Assembly (NCBI GenBank): GCA_963783195.1
Contig: CAWAMV010000004.1
Location: 2,418,001 to 2,482,000 of the forward strand
Length of the DNA: 64,000 nt
Origin: Croceibacterium_B sp963783195
GTDB lineage: Bacteria > Pseudomonadota > Alphaproteobacteria > Sphingomonadales > Sphingomonadaceae
Direction of reading: 5' to 3'
Part shown: piece by piece, positions 34,510-42,375 of the stretch
Numbering within the stretch: position 1 is the stretch's first letter
Layout: each line of letters opens with the position of its first letter
Position numbers and translations under genes: made by a program
The notes under the pieces: model-generated
Told to the model about the DNA's origin: nothing
Database searches by the model: none
What the model saw: the letters and a program-made list of their open reading frames with translations, nothing else

Positions 34510-35662
34510 TCGAGAGACCCTCGGGCGGAGCGCCGAAAATGCGCGCGTAGCAGTCGATTGCGTAGCGGTCGGTCATCCCGGCGATGAAGTCGGCCACGTG
34601 GCGGCTGCGCCCCGGCTCGTTCGCCGGTTGGCCCGCCTGCCAGCCATCGGGCAGCAACGCGGGGTTTTGCGCATAGGCGGCATAGAGCCGGGCGATCACC
34701 CCCCGCGCCCGCTCGGCCGTCACCCGCTGCCGGTCATGGTGATAGAGATTGGCATACATGAACCGTTTCAGGCTGCGTTCCTGTTCGGCCATGGCGGGGG
34801 AGAACGCCGCGAGCGGCCGCGCGGCGGCGCGGACTTCCTCGACCGAGCCGACGCCCGAGAGGTTCGCCTGCGTCGTTTCGATCAGGTCGTTGACCATCAG
34901 ACCGATCTGGCTGCGCACGAGCTCGCGCAGCATCGCTGGGCGGCTCGCGCCGTGAAAGCGGTTCTCGATCGCGGCCCACTGGTCGGCGACGAAATCGAGT
35001 TCAAGCAACTGGTCGATGTCGAGGAAACCGGCACGCAAACCGTCGTCGATGTCGTGGTTGTCGTAGGCTATGTCGTCGGCCAGCGCAGCCACTTGCGCTT
35101 CGAGCGAAGAGTGGCGCGCCAGGTCGAGCGGAAAGGCCGCGTCGAGTTCCTCCAGCGCCCATCCCGGCTGGAAGACCGGGCCGTTGTGCTTGGCGAGCCC
35201 CTCGAGCACTTCCCATGACAGGTTGAGCCCGGCGTGCCCGCAATACGGGCTGTCGAGCCGCATGACGGTGCGCAGGCAATGCTCGTTGTGGTCGAACCCG
35301 CCGCGCGTTTCGAGCGCGGCCTGCAGCGCATCCTCGCCCGCGTGGCCGAACGGCGGGTGGCCCATGTCGTGCGCCAGGCACAGCGCCTCGGTCAGGTCCT
35401 CGTCGAGGCCCAGCGCGCGGGCGATCACGCGGCCGATCTGGGCGACTTCCAGGCTGTGTGTCAGGCGAACGCGATAGTGGTCGCCATCGGGCGCGATGAA
35501 GACCTGCGTCTTGCCGGCCAGCCGGCGGAAGGCAATCGAGTGGAGGATGCGGTCGCGGTCGCGCTGGAATTCGCTGCGCGGACCGCGCGCACCCAGCCGA
35601 TCCTCGACGAATTCGCGCCCGCGCGTGGCTTCGGGGTCAGACGCATAGGGGGCGCGGCTCAT
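34502..35662 (-). CDS. dgt: Deoxyguanosinetriphosphate triphosphohydrolase-like protein
   Basis: The 386-residue protein belongs to the HD-domain dNTPase family: Arg/His in RLTHSLEVAQIGR (His69), the HD pair in AHDMGHPPFGH (98-99) and a later Asp in ADDIAYDNHDIDDG. These dNTP triphosphohydrolases remove excess dNTPs or dGTP. The length is that of the type 2 subfamily. It leads a three-gene minus-strand unit. Confidence 0.93.
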   Translation of the reverse strand: MSRAPYASDPEATRGREFVEDRLGARGPRSEFQRDRDRILHSIAFRRLAGKTQVFIAPDGDHYRVRLTHSLEVAQIGRVIARALGLDEDLTEALCLAHDMGHPPFGHAGEDALQAALETRGGFDHNEHCLRTVMRLDSPYCGHAGLNLSWEVLEGLAKHNGPVFQPGWALEELDAAFPLDLARHSSLEAQVAALADDIAYDNHDIDDGLRAGFLDIDQLLELDFVADQWAAIENRFHGASRPAMLRELVRSQIGLMVNDLIETTQANLSGVGSVEEVRAAARPLAAFSPAMAEQERSLKRFMYANLYHHDRQRVTAERARGVIARLYAAYAQNPALLPDGWQAGQPANEPGRSRHVADFIAGMTDRYAIDCYARIFGAPPEGLSNV

Positions 35663-35724
35663 CGCGCGCGGACTAGGCGGCGCGCAAGGTTATGACAACG
35701 GGAACGGGTCGTGAACGCGGGCGC

Positions 35725-36420
35725 TCAATCCTCGCCCAGGATCCAGCGCGCCGCCTGGTGCGCATGGATCCGCGTGGAATCGTAGATCGGCAGCACGTTG
35801 GCATCGACGTCCACGATCTGGTCGAGCTCGGTACAGGCGAGGACGATGGCCATGGCGCCTTCCTGCTCCTTTACCGTGATCATGGTCTTCAGCGTGCGCT
35901 CCGCATCGCGGGTCGCCCTGCCGACCATCAGTTCGTCGTAGATGATGCGGTCGAGGTCCTCCACGTTGGCCATGTCGGGCGGCAGCAGGTCCACCCCGTG
36001 GGACACCAGGCGGCGGCGGAAGAAGCTTTCGGTCATCACGTTACGGGTGCCGAACAGCGCCGCCGTCTTGACCTTGTCCGCGGCCATCTTCTCGCCGATC
36101 GCTTCGGCAATGTGGAAGATCGGCACTTGCACGGCCGCGGCAACCTGATCGTAGACCTTGTGCATCGAGTTCGCCGCGATCACCAGTGCCTCGGCCCCGG
36201 CGCTTTCCAGCCGCCGGGCGGAGTCCGCCAGGATCCCGGCCGCACGGTCCCAGTCGGTGTCTTCCTGCAGGCGATAGATCGGCGCGAAATCGAGGCTCTC
36301 GATCAACAGCGGAGCGCTGTGGCGCTTGTCGGTGCGGTCCTGCACCAGGTCGTTGATCGTTTCGTAGTAGGAGCGGGTAGAAACCCAGCTCATTCCCCCG
36401 ATGATACCGAGCTTGCGCAA
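35725..36420 (-). CDS. Aspartate/glutamate racemase family protein
   Basis: The 231-residue protein has the racemase N-terminus LRKLGIIGGMSW and the C-terminal catalytic cysteine in VLACTEL. The first catalytic position, Cys in two-cysteine racemases, is within ANSMHK with no Cys. A single-cysteine form is known for E. coli L-aspartate/glutamate-specific racemase relatives, so it may act on one enantiomer only. I start at TTG (36420): GAGGAG lies six bases before it. The ATG at 36453 would add 11 residues that are not family-like. Confidence 0.85.
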   Translation of the reverse strand: MRKLGIIGGMSWVSTRSYYETINDLVQDRTDKRHSAPLLIESLDFAPIYRLQEDTDWDRAAGILADSARRLESAGAEALVIAANSMHKVYDQVAAAVQVPIFHIAEAIGEKMAADKVKTAALFGTRNVMTESFFRRRLVSHGVDLLPPDMANVEDLDRIIYDELMVGRATRDAERTLKTMITVKEQEGAMAIVLACTELDQIVDVDANVLPIYDSTRIHAHQAARWILGED

Positions 36421-36426
36421 ACCGAA

Positions 36427-36432
36427 CTCCTC
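36427..36432 (-). promoter_or_regulatory. Ribosome binding site that selects the TTG start of the racemase
   Basis: On the minus strand GAGGAG precedes TTG (36420) by six bases. The alternative ATG at 36453 has no comparable site. Confidence 0.65.
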
Positions 36433-36498
36433 AAACGCCACCAGTGCGGGCAACCTGCCACCCAGTAGTGAACGGAAGCTTGCCCCCTGCGGTTCCGG

Positions 36499-38037
36499 CT
36501 AGTCGAGGGCCTTGTTGATCTCCTCCACCATCTTCTTCGCGTCGGACAGCAGCATCATCGTCTGGTCCATGTAGAAAACGTCGTTATCGACCCCGGCATA
36601 ACCCACGCCGCCCATGCTGCGCTTGATGAACATCACTGTCTTGGCCTTGTCGACGTCGAACACCGGCATTCCGTAGATCGGGCTGCCCTTGTCGGTCTTG
36701 GCCGCCGGATTGACCACGTCATTGGCGCCGATGATGAAGGCGACGTCTGCCTGCGCGAATTCGGAGTTGATGTCCTCCAGCTCGAAGACCTCGTCGTAGG
36801 GCACGTTGGCCTCTGCCAGCAGGACGTTCATGTGCCCTGGCATTCGGCCCGCGACCGGGTGGATGGCGTATTTGACCTCCACCCCCTTCTCCTTGAGCAG
36901 GTCGCCCATCTCACGCAGTGCGTGCTGCGCCTGCGCCACCGCCATGCCGTAGCCGGGGATGATGATGACCTTTTCGGCCTGCTCGAGCATGAAGGCGGCA
37001 TCGGCGGCGCTGCCCTGCTTGTAGGGGCGCTGCTCCCTGGCTTCGCCGCCCGTCGAGCTTGTTGCAGCACCGAAGCCGCCGGCAATGACCGAAACGAAGC
37101 TGCGGTTCATCGCCCGGCACATGATGTAGCTCAGGATCGCGCCGGAACTGCCGACCAGCGCGCCGGTGATGATCATCGCGGTGTTGTGCAGCGTGAAGCC
37201 CATCGCGGCGGCCGCCCAGCCCGAATAGCTGTTGAGCATCGAGACCACGACCGGCATGTCCGCGCCGCCGATCGGGATGATCAGCAGGAAGCCGATCGCG
37301 AAGGCCAGCGCGACGACGATCCAGAACAACCCGTTCTCGCCCGGTCCGCCTGCCGGCGAGATGGCGAACAGGGCGGTGAGGACCAGGATCGCCGCCAGCG
37401 TGCCGAGATTGATCAGGTGGCGCGCGGGCAACATGATCGGCGCGCCGCTCATGTTGCCGTTGAGCTTGGCGAAGGCGATGACCGAGCCTGAAAACGTGAT
37501 GGCGCCGATGGCCGCGCCCAGCGTCATCTCGATCCGACTGACGGTGAGAATATTACCGTCGAGCCCGAGAATGCCGAACGCATCCGGGTTCATGAAGGCG
37601 GCAACCGCCACGAGCACGGCGGCCAGCCCCACGAGCGAGTGGAACGCCGCGACGAGTTGCGGCATCGCGGTCATGGCGATGCGGCGGGCGGTGGTCAGGC
37701 CGATGATTGCTCCGATGGCGATAGCGGCGAAAATCTCGAGCGCGGTGCCGGCCTCGATCGTGACATTCATTTCCTCCGCCCCGACCATTTCGCGGGTGAT
37801 CGGGAAGTGAGTCACCAGAGTGGTCACCACGGCAATGAGCATGCCGATCATGCCGAAGCGGTTGCCGGTGCGACTGGTCGCGGGACTCGACAGCCCGCGC
37901 AAGGCGAGGATGAAAAGGATGCCGGAGATCAGGTAGGCCACCGCTACCCAGGGATTCACCGCGTGTTCGGCCGCTTCGGCCGGCAGCGTGGCCATCGGTG
38001 TCAGATCCACCGGCATGGCAGCGCCCGGCACGCTCAC
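36499..38037 (-). CDS. pntB: NAD(P) transhydrogenase subunit beta
   Basis: PntB carries membrane domain II and the NADP(H)-binding domain III of the proton-translocating transhydrogenase. The 512-residue protein has about nine hydrophobic helices followed by domain III with GYGMAVAQAQ (NADP-binding) and GANDVVNPAA. I start at GTG 38037, which overlaps the pntAb stop (GTGA) and follows AAGGAGG by seven bases; a later ATG at 38016 is less well served. It ends the five-gene operon coxIV-like, pntAa, VOC, pntAb, pntB. Confidence 0.95.
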   Translation of the reverse strand: MSVPGAAMPVDLTPMATLPAEAAEHAVNPWVAVAYLISGILFILALRGLSSPATSRTGNRFGMIGMLIAVVTTLVTHFPITREMVGAEEMNVTIEAGTALEIFAAIAIGAIIGLTTARRIAMTAMPQLVAAFHSLVGLAAVLVAVAAFMNPDAFGILGLDGNILTVSRIEMTLGAAIGAITFSGSVIAFAKLNGNMSGAPIMLPARHLINLGTLAAILVLTALFAISPAGGPGENGLFWIVVALAFAIGFLLIIPIGGADMPVVVSMLNSYSGWAAAAMGFTLHNTAMIITGALVGSSGAILSYIMCRAMNRSFVSVIAGGFGAATSSTGGEAREQRPYKQGSAADAAFMLEQAEKVIIIPGYGMAVAQAQHALREMGDLLKEKGVEVKYAIHPVAGRMPGHMNVLLAEANVPYDEVFELEDINSEFAQADVAFIIGANDVVNPAAKTDKGSPIYGMPVFDVDKAKTVMFIKRSMGGVGYAGVDNDVFYMDQTMMLLSDAKKMVEEINKALD

Positions 38038-38339
38038 TTGCCGGCCTCCTTGGCTGCCGGGCGTTCCTTCTTCTTGTACATCGCCAGCATCCGCGCGGTG
38101 ACCGCAAAACCGCCGAAGATGTTGACGCTTGCCAGCGTCACGCCGGCCAGCCCCAGCCACTTGGCGACGGGATTTCCGGCCGCCGCAGCTGCAATCAGCG
38201 CGCCGACGATGATGACCGACGAGATCGCATTGGTCACGGCCATGAGCGGCGTGTGCAGCGCCGGGGTGACCGACCAGACGACGTAATAACCCACGAAGCA
38301 GGCCAACACGAAGATCGACAGGATCGAAATGAAGTCCAT
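38034..38339 (-). CDS. pntAb: NAD(P) transhydrogenase subunit alpha part 2 (membrane)
   Basis: The 101-residue protein consists of three hydrophobic helices and a basic C-terminal tail, the split membrane part of PntA found in alphaproteobacteria (Rhodospirillum pntAb type). The segment VTPALHTPLMAVTNAISS is highly typical. It couples with PntB to form the proton channel. The stop overlaps the pntB GTG. It is separated from pntAa by the VOC gene. Confidence 0.95.
   Translation of the reverse strand: MDFISILSIFVLACFVGYYVVWSVTPALHTPLMAVTNAISSVIIVGALIAAAAAGNPVAKWLGLAGVTLASVNIFGGFAVTARMLAMYKKKERPAAKEAGK
38045..38051 (-). promoter_or_regulatory. Ribosome binding site for pntB (GTG start)
   Basis: AAGGAGG lies inside the end of pntAb, seven bases before the GTG at 38037. 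It supports the coupled GTGA start rather than the ATG at 38016. Confidence 0.7.
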
Positions 38340-38367
38340 CGGCGGCGCCTCTCCCCTCAGCGCCCGG

Positions 38368-38841
38368 TCAGAGCTTTTGCGCGATCTCGATCGCGTTGCC
38401 CTCCGGGTCCTGGAAATACATGACTTTCACGCCCAGCGGGGCGACTTCCGTTATGTCGAGCGCCGGGGTCAGACCCTTGGCGGCGAGCGCGGCCTTGGTC
38501 GCCTCGATATCGCTGGTCGACAGCGTGATCTGCGAGATTCCGCGCAGCGCCGCATGACCCGGCGGCTTGCCGCGGCCCGAAGGCTTCGAATCCGCGATCT
38601 TGAGCAGTTCGATGCGCTCGTTGCCGCTGGTCAGCCAGCGCACAGGGATGCCGGGGCCGAAGCTGGTGTCCAGTTCCACCTCAAAGCCGAGCTTTTCGAA
38701 GAACGCCGTCTCGGCGTCGAGATCGTCGACCGAGATGGCCGTCATCCAGTGGCCGAGAACCGGCGGCGCGGCAGGGCTCTGTGCCTGCGCCGCGGCGCAA
38801 CCGGCGAGAGCCAGCGCGACAAGGGGTACGGCAATCTTCAT
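38368..38841 (-). CDS. Exported VOC-fold (glyoxalase-like) lipoprotein inside the pnt operon
   Basis: The 157-residue protein has a lipoprotein-type signal (hydrophobic residues 4-14, then A-G-C, Cys15). A vicinal oxygen chelate domain follows, with W-M-T-A-I-S-V-D-D-L-D and Y-F-Q-D-P-E-G-N-A-I-E-I in the two halves. The His/Glu metal ligands are not complete in the positions I expect, although the C-terminal Glu of IEI is present. It begins 4 bases inside the pntAa end and is 28 bases before pntAb, so it is fully embedded in the transhydrogenase operon. Function unknown. Confidence 0.85.
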   Translation of the reverse strand: MKIAVPLVALALAGCAAAQAQSPAAPPVLGHWMTAISVDDLDAETAFFEKLGFEVELDTSFGPGIPVRWLTSGNERIELLKIADSKPSGRGKPPGHAALRGISQITLSTSDIEATKAALAAKGLTPALDITEVAPLGVKVMYFQDPEGNAIEIAQKL

Positions 38842-39959
38842 CCCGTGAGCCTTTCGTTCACCACCTGGCCGCCGCGCGTGAGCCGCACGGCGTCGCCGAT
38901 TTCCTCGTCGAGGACCGGGCGGTTCTGTTCCTTGTCCCAGAAGGCGGAGAGGAAGTTGTAGAGATTGCGGGAAAACAACGCCGAGGCATCGGCCGCGAGC
39001 AGGTTGGCGGGGTTCGAATAACCCATGATCTTCACGCCGTGCTTCTCGATCACCTGGTCGGGCACCGATCCCTCGACGTTGCCGCCCTGCGCCACGGCGA
39101 GATCGAAGATCACGCTGCCTTGCCGCATCGTGGCGATCTGCGCGTCGGTGATCAGGCGCGGCGCGGCGCGGCCGGGAATCAGCGCCGTGGTAATCACGAG
39201 GTCCTGCTTGGCGATATGACGGGAGACAAGGTCGGCCTGCGCCTTCTGGTACTCCTCGCTCATTTCGGTGGCATAGCCGCCGCTGCCCTCGCCCTCGATC
39301 CCCTCGACGTTCTCGACGAAGATCGGCTTGGCGCCGAGCGACTGGATCTGCTCCTTCGTCGCACTGCGAACGTCGGTGGCGGAAACCTGCGCGCCCAGGC
39401 GCTTGGCCGTGGCGATGGCCTGCAGCCCCGCGACGCCGACGCCCATCACGAATACCCGGGCGGCGGTGACGGTGCCCGCCGCGGTCATCATCATCGGGAA
39501 GGCCCGGCCGTATTCGTCGGCCGCGGCGATGACCGCCTTGTAGCCGGCGAGGTTCGACTGGCTGGAAAGGACGTCCATCGATTGCGCGCGGGTGATGCGC
39601 GGCATAAACTCCATCGCCAGCGCCTCGAGACCGGCGCTGGCGTAGGCCTCGACCCTTTCCCGCTGGCCGAAGGGATCGAACGTGGCGGCAACCCAGGCCC
39701 CCTTGTTCGCTGCGGCAAGGCTGGCGGGATCGGGCGCCTGGACGCCCAGAACGATGTCCGCGCCGTTCAGGACTTCGGCGGCGTTCCCGACCTCGGCCCC
39801 GGCTTCTCGATAGGCTTCGTCGGAAATCGACGCGCCTTCGCCCGCCCCGGCCTCGACCGCGACGGTGGCGCCGAGCGCGGTGAATTTCTTGACGGTTTCG
39901 GGGGTGGCGGCGACGCGGTTTTCGTTCGCGGCCCTTTCCTTCAGAACCGCGATCCTCAT
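38838..39959 (-). CDS. pntAa: NAD(P) transhydrogenase subunit alpha part 1 (NAD(H)-binding)
   Basis: The 373-residue soluble domain I binds NAD(H). It shows the start MRIAVLKE-x-x-x-x-E-x-R-V-A-A-T-P, and the Rossmann motif VMGVGVAGLQAIATAKRLGA near residue 173. It provides hydride to domain III across the membrane-driven complex, producing NADPH. The downstream order is interrupted by a VOC gene. A cytochrome oxidase subunit IV-like gene lies 25 bases upstream. Confidence 0.95.
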   Translation of the reverse strand: MRIAVLKERAANENRVAATPETVKKFTALGATVAVEAGAGEGASISDEAYREAGAEVGNAAEVLNGADIVLGVQAPDPASLAAANKGAWVAATFDPFGQRERVEAYASAGLEALAMEFMPRITRAQSMDVLSSQSNLAGYKAVIAAADEYGRAFPMMMTAAGTVTAARVFVMGVGVAGLQAIATAKRLGAQVSATDVRSATKEQIQSLGAKPIFVENVEGIEGEGSGGYATEMSEEYQKAQADLVSRHIAKQDLVITTALIPGRAAPRLITDAQIATMRQGSVIFDLAVAQGGNVEGSVPDQVIEKHGVKIMGYSNPANLLAADASALFSRNLYNFLSAFWDKEQNRPVLDEEIGDAVRLTRGGQVVNERLTG

Positions 39960-39984
39960 CTGCCCCTCCCCCCTCAGGCGCTGA

Positions 39985-40104
39985 TCAGGAGATCAGAAAG
40001 ACGACGAAGAGCACGATGAGCGCGATGAGGGGGACGGCCCATTTCAGCAGCGATGTGAAGCCACCGTAGGTCTTCTTCGCGGCATTGATGTCGTTGGCGG
40101 CCAT
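39985..40104 (-). CDS. aa3-type cytochrome c oxidase subunit IV-like small membrane protein
   Basis: This 39-residue protein, MAANDINAAKKTYGGFTSLL and a single hydrophobic helix to the C-terminus, matches the bacterial COX4_pro-type domain: A-x-x-T-Y-x-G-F-x-x-L-x-K-W. In this order of bacteria it commonly precedes pntAa. It starts the pnt transcript, 25 bases before pntAa. Whether it belongs to cytochrome oxidase or assists the transhydrogenase is not known. Confidence 0.85.
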   Translation of the reverse strand: MAANDINAAKKTYGGFTSLLKWAVPLIALIVLFVVFLIS

Positions 40105-40148
40105 TTCTTCGGTCCTGTCTGCAATTGTCCTTGGCGGTTAGTCCTATC

Positions 40149-40162
40149 GCCAGTGGACTGGC
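40149..40162. repeat. 14-bp inverted repeat in the pnt / response-regulator divergent region
   Basis: GCCAGT and ACTGGC flank GG, 45 bases upstream of the coxIV-like start and 125 bases before the divergent regulator start. It is a candidate operator for the pnt promoter. Confidence 0.35.
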
Positions 40163-40218
40163 TTCTCAAGTCTTGTCCTGAGCGGGCGGCGGCCCGGCTG
40201 TGGATCATCGGCGGGTGC

Positions 40219-40233
40219 TTAATCGGCTCTTTA
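40219..40233 (+). promoter_or_regulatory. CtrA-box-like element upstream of the response regulator gene
   Basis: TTAA, seven bases, TTTA (then CC) resembles the CtrA consensus TTAA-N7-TTAA with one mismatch. It lies 54 bases before the regulator's ATG. CtrA control is inference only. Confidence 0.35.
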
Positions 40234-40286
40234 CCCCTCTCGCGTACCACCGTTGCATCCGAGAAGGGGCCCGGACAGGGGAACGC

Positions 40287-41708
40287 ATGGCCGACCAGGA
40301 ACAGCGCCTGTTGATGTTGATCGACGACGAGCCGGCTCAAAGCCGTCTCATCACCGCGCTCACCGCGCGTGAGGGCTGGCGCACGCACGTCGTTTCCGAC
40401 GCCGAGACGGCCATCGCAACGCTGGGCACGCGCCAGGGCATGCAGCTGTCCGCCATCATCCTCGACCAGTGGGTGCCGGGCGACGACGCCTGCCAGCTGA
40501 TCGCCGAACTCAAGCAGCGCCGCCCCGCCCTGCCGATCCTCATGCTCACCACCAGCGCCAGCCCGCTGCTGGCGGTGGAAGCCATGCGCGCCGGGGCGAC
40601 CGACTATCTCGTCAAGCCCGTCTCGCCCGACCGGCTGATGGCCGCGCTGCGCAACGCCACCGAGCGCGAGACGCAGCGCGATGAACTGACCCCGCTGACC
40701 GAGAAGATGAGCGCCGATCTCGACTTCGATGCGATGATTGGCACCGCACCTCCGTTTCGCGATGCGCTGGCCAAGGCGGCCAAGGCTGCGCGCAGCCACG
40801 GCCCGGTCCTGATCGAAGGCGAGAGCGGAACCGGCAAGGAGATGCTGGTTCGCGCGATGGTCGCCGCCAGCCCGCGCGCCAAGGCCCCGTTCCGTATCCT
40901 CAATATTCGCAGCGTCCCGGCGAACTCGCTCGAATCCGTGCTGTTCGGGCATGAAAAGGGCTCGTTCCCCGGCGCCTTCGATCGTCAGGTCGGCGTGCTG
41001 CAGAACTGCGACGGCGGGACGATCGTGTTCGACGAGATCGATCGTCTGTCCCCCGAACTTCAGGAGCGGCTGGCCGAAGGCCTCGCCAGGCGTTCCGTGC
41101 GGCCGATCGGGGCAAAGCACTCGTTCAAGGTCGACATTCGCACGATCGCGACGAGCAACCTGCCGCTGACCGACCTGGTCACCACCGGCAACTTCCGCGC
41201 CGACCTTCTGGAGGCGCTGGCCGGGACCCGCATCGCGCTACCGGCCTTGCGCCAGCGGACAAGCGACATCCCGGCGCTGTCCCGCCATTTCCTGGCCCGC
41301 ATCGGCGAACAGCCCGGCCTGCGCGAACTCGGGGTGACGGAGGCCGCCCTGAAACTGCTGGCGGCGTTCGACTGGCCGGGCAACGTCCGCCAGCTTCAGG
41401 CGGTGCTCTTCCGGGCCGCGGTGTTCTGCGATGGCTCCGCCCTTACCGCGAACGACTTCCCGCAGCTCTCCGAACTCGTCGGCCAGATCGGCGATGAACC
41501 CGGCAGCAGTTCGCAGGATGGCGTTGGCGTGCAACTTTACACGTCCGACGGCAACTTGCGCCCGTTGGAAGAGATCGAGGCCGACGTCATCCGCCTCGCC
41601 ATCGGCCATTACCGCGGGCGCATGACCGAGGTCGCGCGCCGACTTGGCATCGGCCGCTCCACGCTCTACCGCAAACTGGGTGACCTCGGGATCGAGAACG
41701 CGGCCTGA
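40287..41708 (+). CDS. NtrC-type response regulator with AAA+ domain and degenerate GAFTGA loop
   Basis: The 473-residue protein has a receiver domain (Asp13-Asp14, phospho-acceptor Asp60, Lys110), an AAA+ domain with Walker A GESGTGKE (178-185) and Walker B DE (249-250), and a C-terminal Fis-type helix-turn-helix (RMTEVARRLGIGRSTLYRKL). The GAFTGA loop that contacts sigma-54 is replaced by GSFPGA (225-230), lacking the Thr that is essential in enhancer-binding proteins. It may therefore not act with sigma-54. No kinase gene is adjacent. ATG 40287 is chosen over an upstream ATG at 40200 because that extension has no family features. Confidence 0.88.
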   Translation: MADQEQRLLMLIDDEPAQSRLITALTAREGWRTHVVSDAETAIATLGTRQGMQLSAIILDQWVPGDDACQLIAELKQRRPALPILMLTTSASPLLAVEAMRAGATDYLVKPVSPDRLMAALRNATERETQRDELTPLTEKMSADLDFDAMIGTAPPFRDALAKAAKAARSHGPVLIEGESGTGKEMLVRAMVAASPRAKAPFRILNIRSVPANSLESVLFGHEKGSFPGAFDRQVGVLQNCDGGTIVFDEIDRLSPELQERLAEGLARRSVRPIGAKHSFKVDIRTIATSNLPLTDLVTTGNFRADLLEALAGTRIALPALRQRTSDIPALSRHFLARIGEQPGLRELGVTEAALKLLAAFDWPGNVRQLQAVLFRAAVFCDGSALTANDFPQLSELVGQIGDEPGSSSQDGVGVQLYTSDGNLRPLEEIEADVIRLAIGHYRGRMTEVARRLGIGRSTLYRKLGDLGIENAA

Positions 41709-41787
41709 CGGACCGGGTACCGCGCCCAAGCGGCTCGGCTCGTCGCATCTGCCGGAACTGCACTCAGGTTGAGACCTTTTGGTTAAC

Positions 41788-42375
41788 ATGCGTCAAGTCT
41801 GTCATCTAATGCTTGTTGGTTGTTGCCTTTTTCCGGTGGGGTGCGGAGATGATGAGCAACAAAGCAAGCCGGCCTCGACCTCTTCCACTCAGGTCGCGCA
41901 TGTCGACGGGGTCACGTTTCACTACGATCCCGAAGTCCTCACCTTGTCGGACGTGCGACTGGCGGTGCCACCCGAAGGCAAAACCACTTCGTTCGCAGTC
42001 AAGCTCGTGCCGATCAGCGACGTCCAGAGCGGCGACGAGCGCACCTGCGGCGAAGCCGACAGCCAGGATCATCCCTGCACACTGGCCGAGGAGCCGGGAC
42101 TGACGCTCGCCCTGCTCGAACGGCCTTACGACAGCTATTCGCAGTCCTGGCTCTCGGCCCAGCACGCATCCACGGTAGACACCGCCACGATAGACGGAAC
42201 CCAGGGCATTACCGTTGACGGGGGAATCGAAAACGATCTTCGAGTGACCTACACCCTCGTGCCGGTCGACGGCCGGGCGCTGCTGATCAAGCGGCAGGAG
42301 GACGGTGAATCCCGCCGCGAAGGCGCGGCCATCGCGCAGGCGGCGGCAAGCATCGACCTGCCCGAACCCTCCTAA
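41788..42375 (+). CDS. Lipoprotein of unknown function (195 aa)
   Basis: A protein with a lipoprotein signal: basic MRQ, a hydrophobic core and P-V-G-C with the lipidated Cys at about position 19, followed by an acidic, Gln-rich linker. The mature part is mostly beta with no recognised domain, and includes a possible disulfide pair (T-C-G-x-A and H-P-C-T). It has a TTG alternative start at 41779. It ends 4 bases inside the convergent folP. Function unknown. Confidence 0.65.
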   Translation: MRQVCHLMLVGCCLFPVGCGDDEQQSKPASTSSTQVAHVDGVTFHYDPEVLTLSDVRLAVPPEGKTTSFAVKLVPISDVQSGDERTCGEADSQDHPCTLAEEPGLTLALLERPYDSYSQSWLSAQHASTVDTATIDGTQGITVDGGIENDLRVTYTLVPVDGRALLIKRQEDGESRREGAAIAQAAASIDLPEPS

